A stretch of DNA of 33,532 bases from an uncultured Peptostreptococcaceae bacterium (GCA_905235115.1 CAJOKT010000016.1:1-33532); one strand, 5' to 3'. Counted from the stretch's first letter, positions 7,694-17,264 are shown. The notes: a model not told the origin generated them from the letters alone. Translations and numbers: made by a program.

Positions 7694-8035
7694 TTACACC
7701 AGTTCAAGGAAAACTGTCTCAGCTGCGTCTCCCTGACGGGGGCCGAGCTTGAGGATCCTCGTGTATCCGCCGTTTCTGTCGGCGTAGTTGGGTGCGATCT
7801 CATCGAAAAGTTTTGTGACTGTAGTCTCGTCCACAAGATAGGATAAGACCTGACGTCTGGCATGAAGGTCGCCTCTCTTGGCGAGAGTGATCATCTTTTC
7901 TGAGATTCTCTTTACCTCCTTCGCTCTCATACTTGTCGTTTCGATCCTGCCGTGCTTGAAAAGTTCAGTCGTCAGGTTCCTGAGCATTGACTTTCTGTGA
8001 GCGGAGGGTCTGCCTAATTTTCTGTATCCGGGCAT
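7694..8035 (-). CDS. rplQ: Large-subunit ribosomal protein bL17
   Basis: 113 residues, normal length for the family. The N-terminus [18 protein letters not shown] is the conserved bL17 start, followed by [14 protein letters not shown] and a C-terminal [17 protein letters not shown] typical of the family. It binds 23S rRNA in the large subunit near the exit-tunnel face. It is the last gene of the ribosomal supercluster, 24 nt after rpoA as usual in Firmicutes, and a terminator follows 17 nt later. The genes that often come next in Firmicutes (ecf genes, truA, rplM, rpsI) are absent here. Confidence 0.97.
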   Translation of the reverse strand: MPGYRKLGRPSAHRKSMLRNLTTELFKHGRIETTSMRAKEVKRISEKMITLAKRGDLHARRQVLSYLVDETTVTKLFDEIAPNYADRNGGYTRILKLGPRQGDAAETVFLELV

Positions 8036-8059
8036 TTCCGAATTCTCCTTTCACTACCA

Positions 8060-9007
8060 CTATTTGTCATCGTTCGGTCTAAGTGACAAACCGAGCTCAT
8101 CTAATTTTGCTTTAACTTCGTCCAGCGACTTCTTGCCGAGGTTCCTTACCTTCATCATGTCCTCTTCGGATTTCTGAGTAAGTTCCTCGACCGTGTTGAT
8201 GGCTGCCCTCTTCAGGCAGTTGAAGGAACGGACTGAAAGCTCCAGTTCTTCGATGGTCATCTCAAGAGCTTTTTCTTTCTGGTCTTCTTCCTTCTCCACC
8301 ATGATCTCCATGGCGCCGGTGGAATCGGTAAGCTGTACGAACAGATTCAGGTGTTCCTGCATGATCTTGGCTGCGATGGATACGCCCTCCTCCGGGGAGA
8401 TGGATCCATCTGTCCAAAGATCGAGGATCAGCCTGTCATAGTCCGTTACCTGACCGACTCTGGTATTCTCAACGGTGAAGTTTGCTCTTCTTACCGGTGT
8501 GAATATTGAGTCTACAGGGATCACCGAGATAGGTGTGTCTTCCGTCTTGTTCATTTCTGCCGGTACGTAACCTCTGCCCGTAGCGAAATTGATCTCCATG
8601 ATCAGTGTCGCGTTCTCTTCAAGAGTTGCAATGTGGAGGTCGGGATTGAAGATCTCCAGTTCATTGTCTGCCTGAATGTCGCAGGCCTTCACTTCGCAGG
8701 GACCGATGGCGTTGATGATGGCTCTCTTTGTAGGATCGCCGTTCAGTCTTACCGCCAGCTTCTTGAGGTTCAGTATGATCTCGGTAACATCTTCCTTGAC
8801 GCCGGGAATGGTGGAAAACTCATGGAGGACTCCGTCGATCTTGACGGAAACCACTGCGGCTCCCGGAAGTGAGCTGTAGAGTATCCTTCTCATGGCATTC
8901 CCCAAAGTCATTCCATACCCTCTTTCCAGAGGCTCTACCACGAATCTGCCGTGGCATCCGTCTTCGTCAATGACTTTTGTGATCGTTGGCTTTTCAATTT
9001 CTATCAT
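8060..9007 (-). CDS. rpoA: DNA-directed RNA polymerase alpha subunit
   Basis: 315 residues from the start at 9007, chosen because AAGGAGG lies 8 nt upstream; the upstream in-frame ATG at 9031 lacks this. The product starts [20 protein letters not shown]. The N-terminal domain (about 1-230) contains [25 protein letters not shown], the dimerisation and beta-contact region. A short acidic linker leads to the C-terminal domain (about 245-315) with RSFNCLKRA and [12 protein letters not shown], which binds UP elements and activators. It assembles the polymerase core. It sits between rpsD and rplQ, the standard alpha-operon order. Confidence 0.98.
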   Translation of the reverse strand: MIEIEKPTITKVIDEDGCHGRFVVEPLERGYGMTLGNAMRRILYSSLPGAAVVSVKIDGVLHEFSTIPGVKEDVTEIILNLKKLAVRLNGDPTKRAIINAIGPCEVKACDIQADNELEIFNPDLHIATLEENATLIMEINFATGRGYVPAEMNKTEDTPISVIPVDSIFTPVRRANFTVENTRVGQVTDYDRLILDLWTDGSISPEEGVSIAAKIMQEHLNLFVQLTDSTGAMEIMVEKEEDQKEKALEMTIEELELSVRSFNCLKRAAINTVEELTQKSEEDMMKVRNLGKKSLDEVKAKLDELGLSLRPNDDK

Positions 9008-9056
9008 TATAGAAGCCTCCTTCCTTTCCAAGTGTTGAGTTGAACTGTCCGGTCAA

Positions 9057-9644
9057 TTACTTGGAGTACAGCTCGACGATAAGGTGCTCCTGGATGGGAG
9101 TATCGATCTCTTCTCTCTTGGGAAGGGCAAGGATCTTGCCTTCAAGCTTGTCAAGATCTACATCCATCCATGACGGTACGACTACCTGAAGGTCCTGGAT
9201 CTCTTTAAATTTAGGTGAGTTCTTGCTTGACGCCTTGACTGCTATAACGTCGCCGGCCTTCACCATCTGGGACGGTGAATTGACCTTCTTGCCGTTAAGT
9301 GTGTAGTGACCGTGTGTCACAAGCTGTCTGGCCTCTCTTCTGGTGAGAGCAAAACCCATGCGGTAAACCACATTGTCAAGTCTTGATTCAAGCATGATGA
9401 GAAGGTTCTCGCCTGTTGCGCCCGGCTTTCTCGCAGCTTTCTCAAAAGTATTTCTGAACTGCTTCTCGAGAACGCCGTAGATGAACTTGGCTCTCTGCTT
9501 TTCTCTGAGCTGAGTACCGTACTCGCTCATCTTCTTCTGACGGCGGTTGGGCTGTCTCTTTGACTTCTTGTATATTCCGAGATGACTCGGGTCAATATCT
9601 AATGCTCTGCATCTCTTTAAAACAGGATCTCTGTTTACTGCCAT
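9057..9644 (-). CDS. rpsD: Small-subunit ribosomal protein uS4
   Basis: 195 residues. Begins [18 protein letters not shown], then the basic stretch [18 protein letters not shown] and the S4 RNA-binding domain with [29 protein letters not shown] at about 87-115. It lacks the CxxC zinc pair at the N-terminus seen in other S4 forms, so it is the zinc-free type. It nucleates 30S assembly on the 5' domain of 16S rRNA. Here it lies inside the alpha operon between rpsK and rpoA, unlike Bacillus, where rpsD is a separate gene. Confidence 0.98.
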   Translation of the reverse strand: MAVNRDPVLKRCRALDIDPSHLGIYKKSKRQPNRRQKKMSEYGTQLREKQRAKFIYGVLEKQFRNTFEKAARKPGATGENLLIMLESRLDNVVYRMGFALTRREARQLVTHGHYTLNGKKVNSPSQMVKAGDVIAVKASSKNSPKFKEIQDLQVVVPSWMDVDLDKLEGKILALPKREEIDTPIQEHLIVELYSK

Positions 9645-9665
9645 TTCCTTATTCCTCCCTTCTCA

Positions 9666-10064
9666 CTAGACTCTTCTCTGCTTCGGCGGCCTGCATCCGT
9701 TGTGCGGGATGGGTGTGATGTCCTTGATCATCGTGATCTCAAGTCCGGCTGTCTGAAGAGCTCTGATGGCTGCTTCTCTTCCGGAGCCCGGTCCCTTAAC
9801 GTAAACTTCAACCGTCTTTAAGCCATGTTCCATAGCTCCCTTGGCTGCTTCTTCAGCTGCCTGCTGAGCTGCGAAAGGTGTGGATTTCCTGGATCCCTTG
9901 AATCCAAGTGATCCGGCGGATGACCAGCTTAAAGCATTGCCATCCATGTCGGTCAGTGTTACCAGAGTATTGTTAAAGGTAGACTGGATATGAGCCTGGC
10001 CCTTTTCAATGTTCTTTCTTACGATCTTCTTTTTTCTTGCTGCTTTTTTTACAGTTTTAGCCAT
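9666..10064 (-). CDS. rpsK: Small-subunit ribosomal protein uS11
   Basis: 132 residues. After a basic N-terminus ([18 protein letters not shown]) comes the conserved core [46 protein letters not shown] and the C-terminal [18 protein letters not shown]. It forms the 30S platform next to the mRNA exit region and contacts S7 and S18. It lies 17 nt after rpsM and 21 nt before rpsD, with AGGAGG just upstream of the start. Confidence 0.98.
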   Translation of the reverse strand: MAKTVKKAARKKKIVRKNIEKGQAHIQSTFNNTLVTLTDMDGNALSWSSAGSLGFKGSRKSTPFAAQQAAEEAAKGAMEHGLKTVEVYVKGPGSGREAAIRALQTAGLEITMIKDITPIPHNGCRPPKQRRV

Positions 10065-10081
10065 TTTTGTCTACCTCCTTC

Positions 10082-10459
10082 CTACCTTGATGCTTTCTTC
10101 TTTCTTCCAACGGTCTTCTTCGGGCCCTTTCTGGTCCTTGCGTTGGTCTTTGTCTTTTGTCCTCTTACGGGGAGCCCTCTTCTGTGACGAATTCCTCTGT
10201 AGGAGCCGATCTCCATGAGTCTCTTGATGTTAAGAGAAACTTCACGTCTCAGGTCACCTTCTACCATGTACTCTTCGTCAATGATCTTTCTGATCCTACC
10301 AGCTTCATCCTCTGTCAGGTCTTTGACTCTTGTGTCGGGATCAACGCCCGCCTTCTCGAGGATAATTGCTGCTGTTGGTCTGCCAATACCATAGATATAG
10401 GTAAGTCCTATCTCTATCCTTTTGTCTCTTGGTAAGTCAACACCGGCTATACGCGCCAT
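10082..10459 (-). CDS. rpsM: Small-subunit ribosomal protein uS13
   Basis: 125 residues, a normal length. Starts [24 protein letters not shown], has a helix-two-turn-helix region near 15-60, and ends in the basic tail [16 protein letters not shown] that reaches toward P-site tRNA. It sits in the 30S head and takes part in subunit bridges with L5. It is separated from rpmJ by 132 nt, one of the longest gaps in the cluster, and that gap holds a stem-loop that may be regulatory. Confidence 0.98.
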   Translation of the reverse strand: MARIAGVDLPRDKRIEIGLTYIYGIGRPTAAIILEKAGVDPDTRVKDLTEDEAGRIRKIIDEEYMVEGDLRREVSLNIKRLMEIGSYRGIRHRRGLPVRGQKTKTNARTRKGPKKTVGRKKKASR

Positions 10460-10534
10460 TCGTTTTTCTCCTTCCCCTATCTTTCTTCGCCTTTCCGGGG
10501 GCGACTAGACAGGATCTGTAATATAAACTTTGTG

Positions 10535-10573
10535 AGGCCTTTTGACGGAGGGCCCCGGTGATCCCTCCGGCCT
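10535..10573 (-). promoter_or_regulatory. Stem-loop in the rpmJ-rpsM gap, possible translational control site
   Basis: CGGAGGG (10563-10569) pairs perfectly with CCCTCCG (10546-10552) across a 10-nt loop. An outer pairing AGGCC/GGCCT (10535-10539 with 10569-10573) can extend or compete with it. No T-run follows on the minus strand, so it is not a standard terminator. In E. coli, S4 represses translation from a structured site upstream of rpsM; a similar role here is only a guess. Confidence 0.5.
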
Positions 10574-10591
10574 GATTATTAACTTTTTTGA

Positions 10592-10705
10592 TCAGCCTTG
10601 TACCTGCTTATGCTTCGGGTTTTCACAGATGACCATTACTTTGCCTCTTCTCTTGATAACCTTGCATTTCTCGCAGATAGGCTTTACGGAAGCTCTGACT
10701 TTCAT
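10592..10705 (-). CDS. rpmJ: Large-subunit ribosomal protein bL36 (zinc-binding form)
   Basis: 37 residues starting [20 protein letters not shown] and ending [10 protein letters not shown]. The zinc ligands C11, C14, C27 and H32 are all present, so this is the zinc-binding form. It is the smallest ribosomal protein and binds 23S rRNA near domains II, V and VI. The start at 10705 has GGAGG about 7 nt upstream. It follows infA by 22 nt, the usual infA-rpmJ-rpsM order. Confidence 0.97.
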   Translation of the reverse strand: MKVRASVKPICEKCKVIKRRGKVMVICENPKHKQVQG

Positions 10706-10727
10706 TTCTTTTCCTCCCTGTACAGTC

Positions 10728-10946
10728 TTACTTATCTCGCCAAATGATCCTGCCGCGGGTCAGGTCGTAGGGTGAAAGTTCCACCTTGACTCTGTCTCCC
10801 GGAAGAATTCTGATGTAGTTCATTCTTATCTTGCCTGAAATGTGTGCGAGCACTTCGAATCCGTTCTCGAGTTTCACCTTGAACATGGCGTTGGGCTGAG
10901 CGTCAACGACGGTTCCGACTGCTTCGATAGTATCTTTCTTGGACAT
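10728..10946 (-). CDS. infA: Translation initiation factor IF-1
   Basis: 72 residues, exactly the family length. It starts [20 protein letters not shown] and shows the S1-like OB fold with [30 protein letters not shown] and ends [11 protein letters not shown]. It occupies the A site of the 30S subunit during initiation, working with IF-2 and IF-3. It follows map by 15 nt. No KOW-domain gene lies between map and infA, which some Clostridia have. Confidence 0.98.
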   Translation of the reverse strand: MSKKDTIEAVGTVVDAQPNAMFKVKLENGFEVLAHISGKIRMNYIRILPGDRVKVELSPYDLTRGRIIWRDK

Positions 10947-10961
10947 TGTCTTAACGCCTCC

Positions 10962-11708
10962 TTAAAGAGTGATTATCTCCGGCTCACCGTCCGTTACGAC
11001 TATCGTGTTCTCGTAATGGGCTGCCCAGCCGCCGTCAACGGTAACTGCTGTCCAGTCATCGTCCAAAACCTTTACCTTCCAGTTTCCTTCACAGATCATG
11101 GGCTCCACCGCAATGGTCATTCCCTTCTGAAGTCTGGGGTTAGGCCCCGGACAGACATAGTTGGGGATCTGAGGATCTTCATGCATTTCCGATCCTATTC
11201 CGTGCCCAACGTAGTCCCTGATGACTCCGAAACCTTCTCCTTCAACAGTGTTTTGCACCTCTCTGGAGATGTCTCTCAGTCTCTTCCCCGGCACCGCGTT
11301 TTTGATGCCGTTGAAGAATGCACGCTCTGCTGTATCGATGAGATGCTGAGCATCTTCACTGATCTTTCCTACTCCGTAGGTCCTGCAGGCATCCGCCATG
11401 TAACCTTTGTATTCCACCACCAGGTCGCAGCTCACGATATCCCCTTCACTTAAGATGCGGTCCTTTGAGGGTATCCCGTGGACCACCTCTTCGTTCACCG
11501 AGGTGCAGACCGATGCCGGATAACCGTAGTAGCCCTTCTCAGCAGCCTTCATTCCGTGCTCTTTTACGGTGCGTTCCACCAGGTCATCTATGTCCTTGGT
11601 GGAGATGCCGGGCCTGATAAGGTCCTCCAGCCTCTTGAATATCAGACTGACGACCTTACCGGCTTCACGCATCAACCGTATTTCATGCTCCGATTTGATT
11701 ACTATCAT
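10962..11708 (-). CDS. map: Type I methionine aminopeptidase
   Basis: 248 residues. It removes the initiator methionine from new proteins. The five metal ligands of the pita-bread fold are present: D95 and D106 (CDLVVEYKGYMADACRTY), H169 (GHGIG), E202 (AVEPM) and E233 (HYENT), plus the substrate histidine H77 (VVHGIP). It starts MIVIKSEHEIRLMREAGK. It is the type I form without an SH3-like N-terminal extension. It follows adk by 2 nt, in the usual secY-adk-map-infA order. Confidence 0.97.
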   Translation of the reverse strand: MIVIKSEHEIRLMREAGKVVSLIFKRLEDLIRPGISTKDIDDLVERTVKEHGMKAAEKGYYGYPASVCTSVNEEVVHGIPSKDRILSEGDIVSCDLVVEYKGYMADACRTYGVGKISEDAQHLIDTAERAFFNGIKNAVPGKRLRDISREVQNTVEGEGFGVIRDYVGHGIGSEMHEDPQIPNYVCPGPNPRLQKGMTIAVEPMICEGNWKVKVLDDDWTAVTVDGGWAAHYENTIVVTDGEPEIITL

Positions 11709-11710
11709 CG

Positions 11711-12358
11711 TTATTCACCGATGGCCTTCACAATATCGCCGAAGACCGTATCGAGATCGGCCGCGCCATCGATGGTGGCGATGTTTCCGGCCTTCTCATA
11801 ATAATCAACCAAAGGCTTTGTCTGAGAATCATACACGTCGATCCTGTTGGTCACTGTTTCCAGATTGTCGTCCGGTCTCTGGACAAGCTCACCGCCGCAG
11901 AAATCGCAGACGCCTTCCTCCCTGGGAGGAACGCTTACGATGTGGAAGGAGGCTCCGCATACCTTGCAGACTCTTCTGCCGGTAAGCCTTGTGATGAGTT
12001 CTTCCTTTTCAACAGCCAGATTAAGGACTACGTCGATCCTGGAATCATGTTCCTTCAGGAACTCGTCCAGCTTCTCAGCCTGGTAAACTGTTCTCGGGAA
12101 ACCGTCAAGAAGGAATCCGTCAGCACAGTCCGGCTGAAGGAGTCTGGATGTTGCGAGATCGCATACCAGGTCATCGGGAACAAGTTCGCCCTTGTTCATA
12201 TATTCCTGAGCCTTCTTGCCAAGCTCGGTTCCGTTCTTGATGTTTTCTCTGAAGATGTCTCCCGTTGAGATGTGAGGGACTCCGTATTTTTCAACTATTT
12301 TCACCGCCTGGGTGCCTTTTCCGGCTCCCGGGGGCCCAAGCAAAATTGTTCTCAGCAT
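11711..12358 (-). CDS. adk: Adenylate kinase with zinc-binding lid
   Basis: 215 residues from ATG at 12358; the GTG at 12367 is part of the Shine-Dalgarno site (GAGGTG), so it is not the start. Converts ATP + AMP to 2 ADP. The P-loop GPPGAGKGT is at 8-16, the AMP-binding stretch STGDIFREN at 31-39 and GFPRT at 87-91. The lid has C131-x2-C134 and C151-x2-C154, the four-cysteine zinc site usual in Gram-positive long-form enzymes. It lies 13 nt after secY. Confidence 0.97.
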   Translation of the reverse strand: MLRTILLGPPGAGKGTQAVKIVEKYGVPHISTGDIFRENIKNGTELGKKAQEYMNKGELVPDDLVCDLATSRLLQPDCADGFLLDGFPRTVYQAEKLDEFLKEHDSRIDVVLNLAVEKEELITRLTGRRVCKVCGASFHIVSVPPREEGVCDFCGGELVQRPDDNLETVTNRIDVYDSQTKPLVDYYEKAGNIATIDGAADLDTVFGDIVKAIGE

Positions 12359-12371
12359 ATTTTGCACCTCT

Positions 12372-13655
12372 TTATTTCAGGAATCCCTGATAGTTTCTCA
12401 TGAGCATCTGATTCTCAAGAGCTCTCACGGTCTCGAGTGCAACACCGACTGCGATCAGAAGCGATGTTCCGCCGAAGTGGAGGCTGAGACCTGTAAGGGT
12501 CGAGAGGATCGTGGGAAGCGTTGCGATCGCCGCAAGGAAGACCGCTCCGACAACAGTTATTCTGCTGGTTACCTTCTGAAGATAATCAGATGTAGCCTTG
12601 CCTGGTCTGATGCCGGGGATGAAACCGCCGTTTGCCTTGAGATTGTCCGCCACTTCTACAGGATTGAATGTGATCTGGTTGTAGAAGTAGGTGAAGAATA
12701 TGATCAGCACGATGTTCAGTGTCGCATAGATCCATACTCCCGGGTTGCCGTTGGGTGACAGATACTTCGTGACGAAGGTCGTGAAGCCCGAATCAGCAGC
12801 TGTGAAGTAGGTGATGGTCAGCGGGAACTGAAGGAGTGACAGTGCGAAGATGATAGGAATAACTCCGCTCTGGTTGACCTTGATAGGAATGTGGGTGGAC
12901 TGTCCACCGTACATTTTCCTGCCGACGACTCTCTTTGCATACTGTACAGGTACCTTTCTCGTACCTTCCTGGATGAGCACAACGCCTGCGATAACCAGAA
13001 CTGCAGCTACCAGCAGCAGTATGATGGTGATCAGGGACATGTTTCCGGAAGTGTACTGAGTTGCAAGGCTTCTGATGGCGCTGGGGATACGGTCAACGAT
13101 TCCCGCGAAAATCAGAAGGGAGATCCCGTTTCCGATTCCGTTGTCGTTGATCTTTTCGCCCAGCCACATAAGGAACGCTGTTCCTGCGGTCAGCACCAGT
13201 ATAACTACGATGATCGAGAATACATCAGTATCAATGATGGCTCTTCTGAAGAGACCCACGGTAAGACCGATGGCCTGTACAACTGCCAGAACGACGGTCA
13301 TGTACCTTGTGATCTGAGCCATCTTCTTCCTGCCCTCGACGCCCTGCTTTGCAAGATTCTCAAAGTAGGGGAACGCCATGGTAAGAAGCTGCACTATGAT
13401 GGATGCAGTAATATAAGGCGTGATGCTCAATGCGAAAATGGTGAAGTTCGAGAATGAACCGCCTGAGAATAGATCGAATAGGTCGAAAAGCCCTGTCTCG
13501 CCAGTAAACAGTTCCGCAAGTGCCGCACGGTTAATGTTGGGCACAGGAATGTTGGAACCGATCCTGAAAATAAGGAGCATCATCAGTGTATAGAGGATCT
13601 TTGACCTCAGTTCCGGAATCTTCCAAGCTTGCGCTACAGTCTTTATCATTCCCAT
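12372..13655 (-). CDS. secY: Protein translocase channel subunit SecY
   Basis: 427 residues with about ten hydrophobic membrane segments. It begins MGMIKTVAQAWKIPELRSKI and contains the pore and plug region GSNIPVPNINRAAL and LFSGGSFSNFTIFALSITPYI, the loop KRVVGRKMYGGQSTHIPIKVNQSGVIPIIFA and GFIPGIRPGKATSDYL. It forms the membrane channel with SecE and SecG, which are not in this window. The ribosome binding site AGGTGATCT overlaps the stop of rplO, suggesting translational coupling. Confidence 0.98.
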   Translation of the reverse strand: MGMIKTVAQAWKIPELRSKILYTLMMLLIFRIGSNIPVPNINRAALAELFTGETGLFDLFDLFSGGSFSNFTIFALSITPYITASIIVQLLTMAFPYFENLAKQGVEGRKKMAQITRYMTVVLAVVQAIGLTVGLFRRAIIDTDVFSIIVVILVLTAGTAFLMWLGEKINDNGIGNGISLLIFAGIVDRIPSAIRSLATQYTSGNMSLITIILLLVAAVLVIAGVVLIQEGTRKVPVQYAKRVVGRKMYGGQSTHIPIKVNQSGVIPIIFALSLLQFPLTITYFTAADSGFTTFVTKYLSPNGNPGVWIYATLNIVLIIFFTYFYNQITFNPVEVADNLKANGGFIPGIRPGKATSDYLQKVTSRITVVGAVFLAAIATLPTILSTLTGLSLHFGGTSLLIAVGVALETVRALENQMLMRNYQGFLK

Positions 13656-13656
13656 T

Positions 13657-14097
13657 CTAGATCACCTCAGCCTTTCCTCCGGCCTTTTCAATCTTCTCAA
13701 CAGCGCTCTTTGAAAACTTGTTGGCTCTTACTGTGAGAGCGACGTTCAGGTCTCCGTTTCCGAGAACCTTGAGGCCGTCCTCAACCTTCTTAAGAAGACC
13801 GCATTCTACGAGAGCTTCAAGATCCACTACGGAATCCTTCTCGAATCTGTTGAGATCGGATACGTTTACTGTGCTGTAAACTGTTCCCCAGACATTGGTG
13901 AAGCCTCTCTTGGGAAGTCTTCTGTAAAGAGGCATCTGGCCTCCTTCAAATCCGAGACGTACGCCGCCGCCGGATCTGGAGTTCTGACCGTTCATTCCTC
14001 TTCCGGATGTGGTACCGTTGCCGGAACCTGTTCCTCTGCCCTTTCTCCAGGGTTTGGTTGTGGCTCCCTTAGGTGCCTTTAATTCACTTAATTTCAT
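13657..14097 (-). CDS. rplO: Large-subunit ribosomal protein uL15
   Basis: 146 residues from ATG at 14097; the GTG at 14106 lies within GGAGGTG, the ribosome binding site, and is not used. The start [20 protein letters not shown] is followed by the glycine-rich [25 protein letters not shown] and [20 protein letters not shown], all hallmarks of uL15. It threads into 23S rRNA in late 50S assembly. It ends 1 nt before the secY start codon. Confidence 0.97.
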   Translation of the reverse strand: MKLSELKAPKGATTKPWRKGRGTGSGNGTTSGRGMNGQNSRSGGGVRLGFEGGQMPLYRRLPKRGFTNVWGTVYSTVNVSDLNRFEKDSVVDLEALVECGLLKKVEDGLKVLGNGDLNVALTVRANKFSKSAVEKIEKAGGKAEVI

Positions 14098-14110
14098 CTT
14101 TTGCACCTCC

Positions 14111-14293
14111 CTATTCTTCTATCGTAACAAGATGCGAAACCTTGGCGCATGCGCCTCTGGTTGCGGCGTTGTCAACGAGTTCTACGGACTGGTGCAGTTT
14201 CTTGAGTCCTAACGCTTCGACAACTTTTCTCTGCTTGGGAGTAGCTCCGATGGTGCTCTTGGTAAGAGTGACCTTGATCATTTTATCTGCCAT
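14111..14293 (-). CDS. rpmD: Large-subunit ribosomal protein uL30
   Basis: 60 residues. [33 protein letters not shown] is the conserved uL30 core, with the IG..PKQRxTxxALGL signature slightly varied. It lies between rpsE and rplO, the normal spc-operon place, 13 nt from each neighbour. It is a 50S protein near the central protuberance side. Confidence 0.97.
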   Translation of the reverse strand: MADKMIKVTLTKSTIGATPKQRKVVEALGLKKLHQSVELVDNAATRGACAKVSHLVTIEE

Positions 14294-14305
14294 GTCGCTT
14301 CCCCC

Positions 14306-14809
14306 TTATCCCAGAATTTCTTCTCTTGTCTTGCCTCTGAGAGCTGTGACCTTATCAACGGTCATCATGCTCTTAAGACCTGCAAGAGTTGCATAAGCGA
14401 TATTTACTGTATTGGAGGATCCGATGGACTTGGCTCTTACGTCCCTGATGCCAGCGGCCTCCAGCACTGTACGGGCGGAGGATCCGGCGATAACTCCGGT
14501 ACCCTGGGCAGCCGGCATGAGGAGAACTCTTGCAGCTCCGAAAACTCCCAGGTTCTTGTGAGGGATCGTCGTTCCAACGGTCTGTACATAGATCATGTTC
14601 TTTTTAGCATCCTCTTCAGCCTTCCTGACTGCTTCGGGGATCTCGATGGACTTGCCAAGGCCCACACCTACGTGTCCTTCGCCGTCACCTACGACTACCG
14701 TCACGGAGAATCTCATGTTCTTGCCGCCTTTGACGGTCTTGGAGACTCTTCTGATGTTGACGATTGTCGATGTCAGTTCGAGTTTGGATGCATCAACGAT
14801 ATTACGCAT
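14306..14809 (-). CDS. rpsE: Small-subunit ribosomal protein uS5
   Basis: 167 residues. The double-stranded RNA-binding-like N-terminal half has VVNIRRVSKTVKGGKNMRFSVTVVVGD-like sequence (residues 16-42) followed by GHVGVGLGKSIEIPEAVRKA. The C-terminal half has LLMPAAQGTGVIAGSSARTVLEAAGI and SSNTVNIAYATLAGL. It acts in decoding accuracy and mRNA unwinding at the entry channel. The start at 14809 has CAGGAGG upstream. It sits between rplR and rpmD. Confidence 0.97.
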   Translation of the reverse strand: MRNIVDASKLELTSTIVNIRRVSKTVKGGKNMRFSVTVVVGDGEGHVGVGLGKSIEIPEAVRKAEEDAKKNMIYVQTVGTTIPHKNLGVFGAARVLLMPAAQGTGVIAGSSARTVLEAAGIRDVRAKSIGSSNTVNIAYATLAGLKSMMTVDKVTALRGKTREEILG

Positions 14810-14824
14810 TCTTTCTTCCTCCTG

Positions 14825-15190
14825 TTAGAATTTCAATCCGGCTTCACGAGCACCGTCTGCCAGTTCTGCAACTCTTCCGTGATACAGGAATCCGCCTCTG
14901 TCGAAGCAAACCTCTGTAATGCCCTCAGCGAGTGCTCTCTTGGCAAGCGCCTCTCCGACCTTTCTTGCGGCTTCCTTGTTTCCGCCGTAGCCAAGTTCAG
15001 CCTTGAGCTCCTTGTCCAGTGAGGATGCGGAGCAAAGTGTCTTGCCGTTCACATCGTCGATGATCTGAGCAGAGATGTTCTTGCTGGACCTGAATACGCA
15101 AAGTCTGGGTCTTTCAGGAGTTCCGAAAATGTTCTTTCTTTCTCTGTAATGTCTCTTGAGACGTCTGTCGTTTCTTGATTCATTTGCCAT
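14825..15190 (-). CDS. rplR: Large-subunit ribosomal protein uL18
   Basis: 121 residues. The N-terminus is basic ([38 protein letters not shown]), as needed for 5S rRNA binding. The C-terminus has [28 protein letters not shown], the strongly conserved uL18 end. It forms the 5S rRNP with L5 and joins the central protuberance. It lies between rplF and rpsE with spacing of 15-20 nt. Confidence 0.97.
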   Translation of the reverse strand: MANESRNDRRLKRHYRERKNIFGTPERPRLCVFRSSKNISAQIIDDVNGKTLCSASSLDKELKAELGYGGNKEAARKVGEALAKRALAEGITEVCFDRGGFLYHGRVAELADGAREAGLKF

Positions 15191-15209
15191 TTCAACTCAC
15201 TCCTTTCCC

Positions 15210-15749
15210 TTATTTAGCGCCTGCTTTGCCTTCCTTACGACGGATGACTTCATCGACATACTTGATTCCCTTGCCCTTGTAGGGTTCCGGTCTTCTCCAC
15301 GCTCTGATGTCAGCTGCGTAATTCCCGACAAATGCCTTATCGATTCCTTTTACGACGATTTCCGTCTGAGAAGGACATTCTGTTGTGATCCCTTCGGGAT
15401 CCTTGAGCTCTACGGGGTGGGAGTATCCAAGGCTGAGCACCAGGGTGTCACCCTTCTTTTCTGCCTTATATCCAACACCTACGAGCTGGAGCTTCTTCTC
15501 GAAGCCCTGTGTAACTCCGACCACCATGTTGTTGATCAGCGTCCTGGCGAGACCGTGCTGGCTGCGCTCATGTCTGTCGTCAGAGGGGCGCTTTACCGTG
15601 ATGGTTCCGTCATTTACTTCAACAGTCATCTCATGGGCGATCTCCTGGGTCAGCTGACCCTTGGGTCCCTTGACTGTCACTAAGTTTCCATCTACCGTAA
15701 CCTCTACGCCGGCGGGAACAGTAATGGGTCTGATTCCTATTCTGGACAT
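15210..15749 (-). CDS. rplF: Large-subunit ribosomal protein uL6
   Basis: 179 residues from ATG at 15749, chosen because AGGAGG lies 7 nt upstream; an in-frame ATG at 15767 overlaps the rpsH end and lacks a site. The product starts [17 protein letters not shown], then [10 protein letters not shown], and ends in the conserved [25 protein letters not shown]. Two repeated alpha/beta domains are expected. It binds near the sarcin-ricin loop and L7/L12 stalk base. Confidence 0.97.
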   Translation of the reverse strand: MSRIGIRPITVPAGVEVTVDGNLVTVKGPKGQLTQEIAHEMTVEVNDGTITVKRPSDDRHERSQHGLARTLINNMVVGVTQGFEKKLQLVGVGYKAEKKGDTLVLSLGYSHPVELKDPEGITTECPSQTEIVVKGIDKAFVGNYAADIRAWRRPEPYKGKGIKYVDEVIRRKEGKAGAK

Positions 15750-15760
15750 ATCCTTACCTC

Positions 15761-16159
15761 CTACCAAACATAGCAGATGACTTCGCCGCCGATGCCGAGC
15801 TTTCTTGCTTCCTTATCGGAGATGACTCCCTTGGAAGTGGAAAGGATCGCGATACCGAGGCCGCCCAGTACTCTGGGGACATCCTCTGCCTTTGCATAAA
15901 CCTTAAGGCCGGGCTTTGAGATCTTCTTAATACCTGAAATAACTCTTTCTTTACCGGCAGCATACTTCATCGTTACCTTGATGATGCCCTGCTTGCCGTC
16001 CTCTATGACCTCGAAATCATTGATGAAGCCTTCATCCTTCAGGATCTGGGCGATCGACTTCTTCATCTTTGAAGCAGGGATCTCCACAGTGTCATGTCCT
16101 GCTGTGTTGGCGTTCCTGATACGAGTCAGCATATCCGCAATGGGATCTGTCATTGTCAT
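15761..16159 (-). CDS. rpsH: Small-subunit ribosomal protein uS8
   Basis: 132 residues. Begins [18 protein letters not shown] and ends [26 protein letters not shown], the classical S8 termini. It binds the central domain of 16S rRNA; in E. coli it is also the repressor of the spc operon, through a site in the rplE mRNA. I cannot identify such a site here. It lies 26 nt after the zinc-type S14 gene. Confidence 0.98.
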   Translation of the reverse strand: MTMTDPIADMLTRIRNANTAGHDTVEIPASKMKKSIAQILKDEGFINDFEVIEDGKQGIIKVTMKYAAGKERVISGIKKISKPGLKVYAKAEDVPRVLGGLGIAILSTSKGVISDKEARKLGIGGEVICYVW

Positions 16160-16185
16160 AACAGCTTTTCTCCTTTCACAATGTC

Positions 16186-16371
16186 TTACCAGCTTGCCTT
16201 CTTGACTCCCGGGATCTCGCCCTTGTAGGCAAGTTCTCTGAAGCAGATACGGCAGATGCCGTACTTCTTAAGCACGGAGTGAGGTCTTCCGCAGATCCTG
16301 CACCTTGTATATGCGCGTGTTTGATACTTAGGCTTTCTGGCTTGCTTAACCTTTAATGATGTCTTTGCCAT
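16186..16371 (-). CDS. rpsZ: Small-subunit ribosomal protein uS14, zinc-binding type Z
   Basis: 61 residues, the short form of S14. Zinc ligands C24, C27, C40 and C43 are present in [10 protein letters not shown] and [24 protein letters not shown]. The long zinc-free S14 of other bacteria is about 100 residues. It belongs to the 30S head. It sits between rplE and rpsH, the usual place for the Gram-positive zinc form. Confidence 0.97.
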   Translation of the reverse strand: MAKTSLKVKQARKPKYQTRAYTRCRICGRPHSVLKKYGICRICFRELAYKGEIPGVKKASW

Positions 16372-16382
16372 GATATACCCTC

Positions 16383-16925
16383 CTACTTCTCAAACGGCAT
16401 TCCAAGGAGTTCAAGCAGAGCCTGGGCCTCTTCGTCTGTCTTAGCCGTTGTAGTAAATACGATGTTCATTCCTTTGATAGTTTCGACCTGGTCATAACTG
16501 ATCTCAGGGAAGATGAGCTGTTCCTTGATGCCCATGGAGTAGTTGCCCCTGCCATCAAAGGCGTTCTTGCTGACTCCCTTGAAGTCTCTGACTCTGGGAA
16601 GAGCGATGTTGAAAAGCTTGTCTGCGAATTCATACATTCTGTCTCCTCTGAGAGTGACCTTTGCTCCTACCGGCATTCCCTGTCTGACCTTGAAGTTCGC
16701 GATGGACTTCTTCGCTTTGGTCACGACGGGCTTCTGTCCGGCTATGAGTGCGATCTCCTGAATGGCAGATTCCAGGATCTTGGCGTTTTCCTTAGCTTCT
16801 CCGAGTCCCATGTTGATGGTGATCTTTTCAAGCTTGGGAACTTCCATGACATTCTTATACTGGAATTTTTCCTTCATCTGACCGAATACTTCGTTATTGT
16901 ATGTCTCTCTTAATCTGGCTGTCAA
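16383..16925 (-). CDS. rplE: Large-subunit ribosomal protein uL5
   Basis: 180 residues. The start codon is TTG at 16925, preceded 8 nt upstream by GGAGG; the product opens [21 protein letters not shown]. Core motifs are [65 protein letters not shown] and FPEISYD. It binds 5S rRNA and contacts P-site tRNA. It is flanked by rplX and rpsZ. Confidence 0.97.
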   Translation of the reverse strand: MTARLRETYNNEVFGQMKEKFQYKNVMEVPKLEKITINMGLGEAKENAKILESAIQEIALIAGQKPVVTKAKKSIANFKVRQGMPVGAKVTLRGDRMYEFADKLFNIALPRVRDFKGVSKNAFDGRGNYSMGIKEQLIFPEISYDQVETIKGMNIVFTTTAKTDEEAQALLELLGMPFEK

Positions 16926-16942
16926 AACCGTCTCCTCCTTTC

Positions 16943-17251
16943 TCAGTCAATTGTCTTTCCGGTCTTCTTGAAGACTCTGGACTTTTTCCCGTCTTCCTTG
17001 ACCTGGTATCCGACTCTGGAAGCCTGCTTCTGCTTTGTATCATAGTACATAACGTTGGAAGCATCGATGGGTCCTTCGATATGCTTGATCTCAGCAGGAG
17101 TGTTCCTTGTGGCCTTAGCGTGTTTTGTCTGAATGTTCACGCCCTCAACGACTACCTTGTTGTCCTTGGGGAATGTCTTCAGGACCTTGCCTGTCATGCC
17201 TCTGTCCTTGCCGGCAATGACCTTTACCGTGTCGCCTTTTTTGATCTTCAT
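16943..17251 (-). CDS. rplX: Large-subunit ribosomal protein uL24
   Basis: 102 residues from ATG at 17251, which lies 8 nt after GGAGG; the ATG at 17257 would leave only 2 nt. The KOW motif is at the N-terminus ([28 protein letters not shown]), followed by [19 protein letters not shown]. It is an early 50S assembly protein near the tunnel exit. It lies between rplN and rplE. Confidence 0.96.
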   Translation of the reverse strand: MKIKKGDTVKVIAGKDRGMTGKVLKTFPKDNKVVVEGVNIQTKHAKATRNTPAEIKHIEGPIDASNVMYYDTKQKQASRVGYQVKEDGKKSRVFKKTGKTID

Positions 17252-17264
17252 TTCCATTTCCTCC

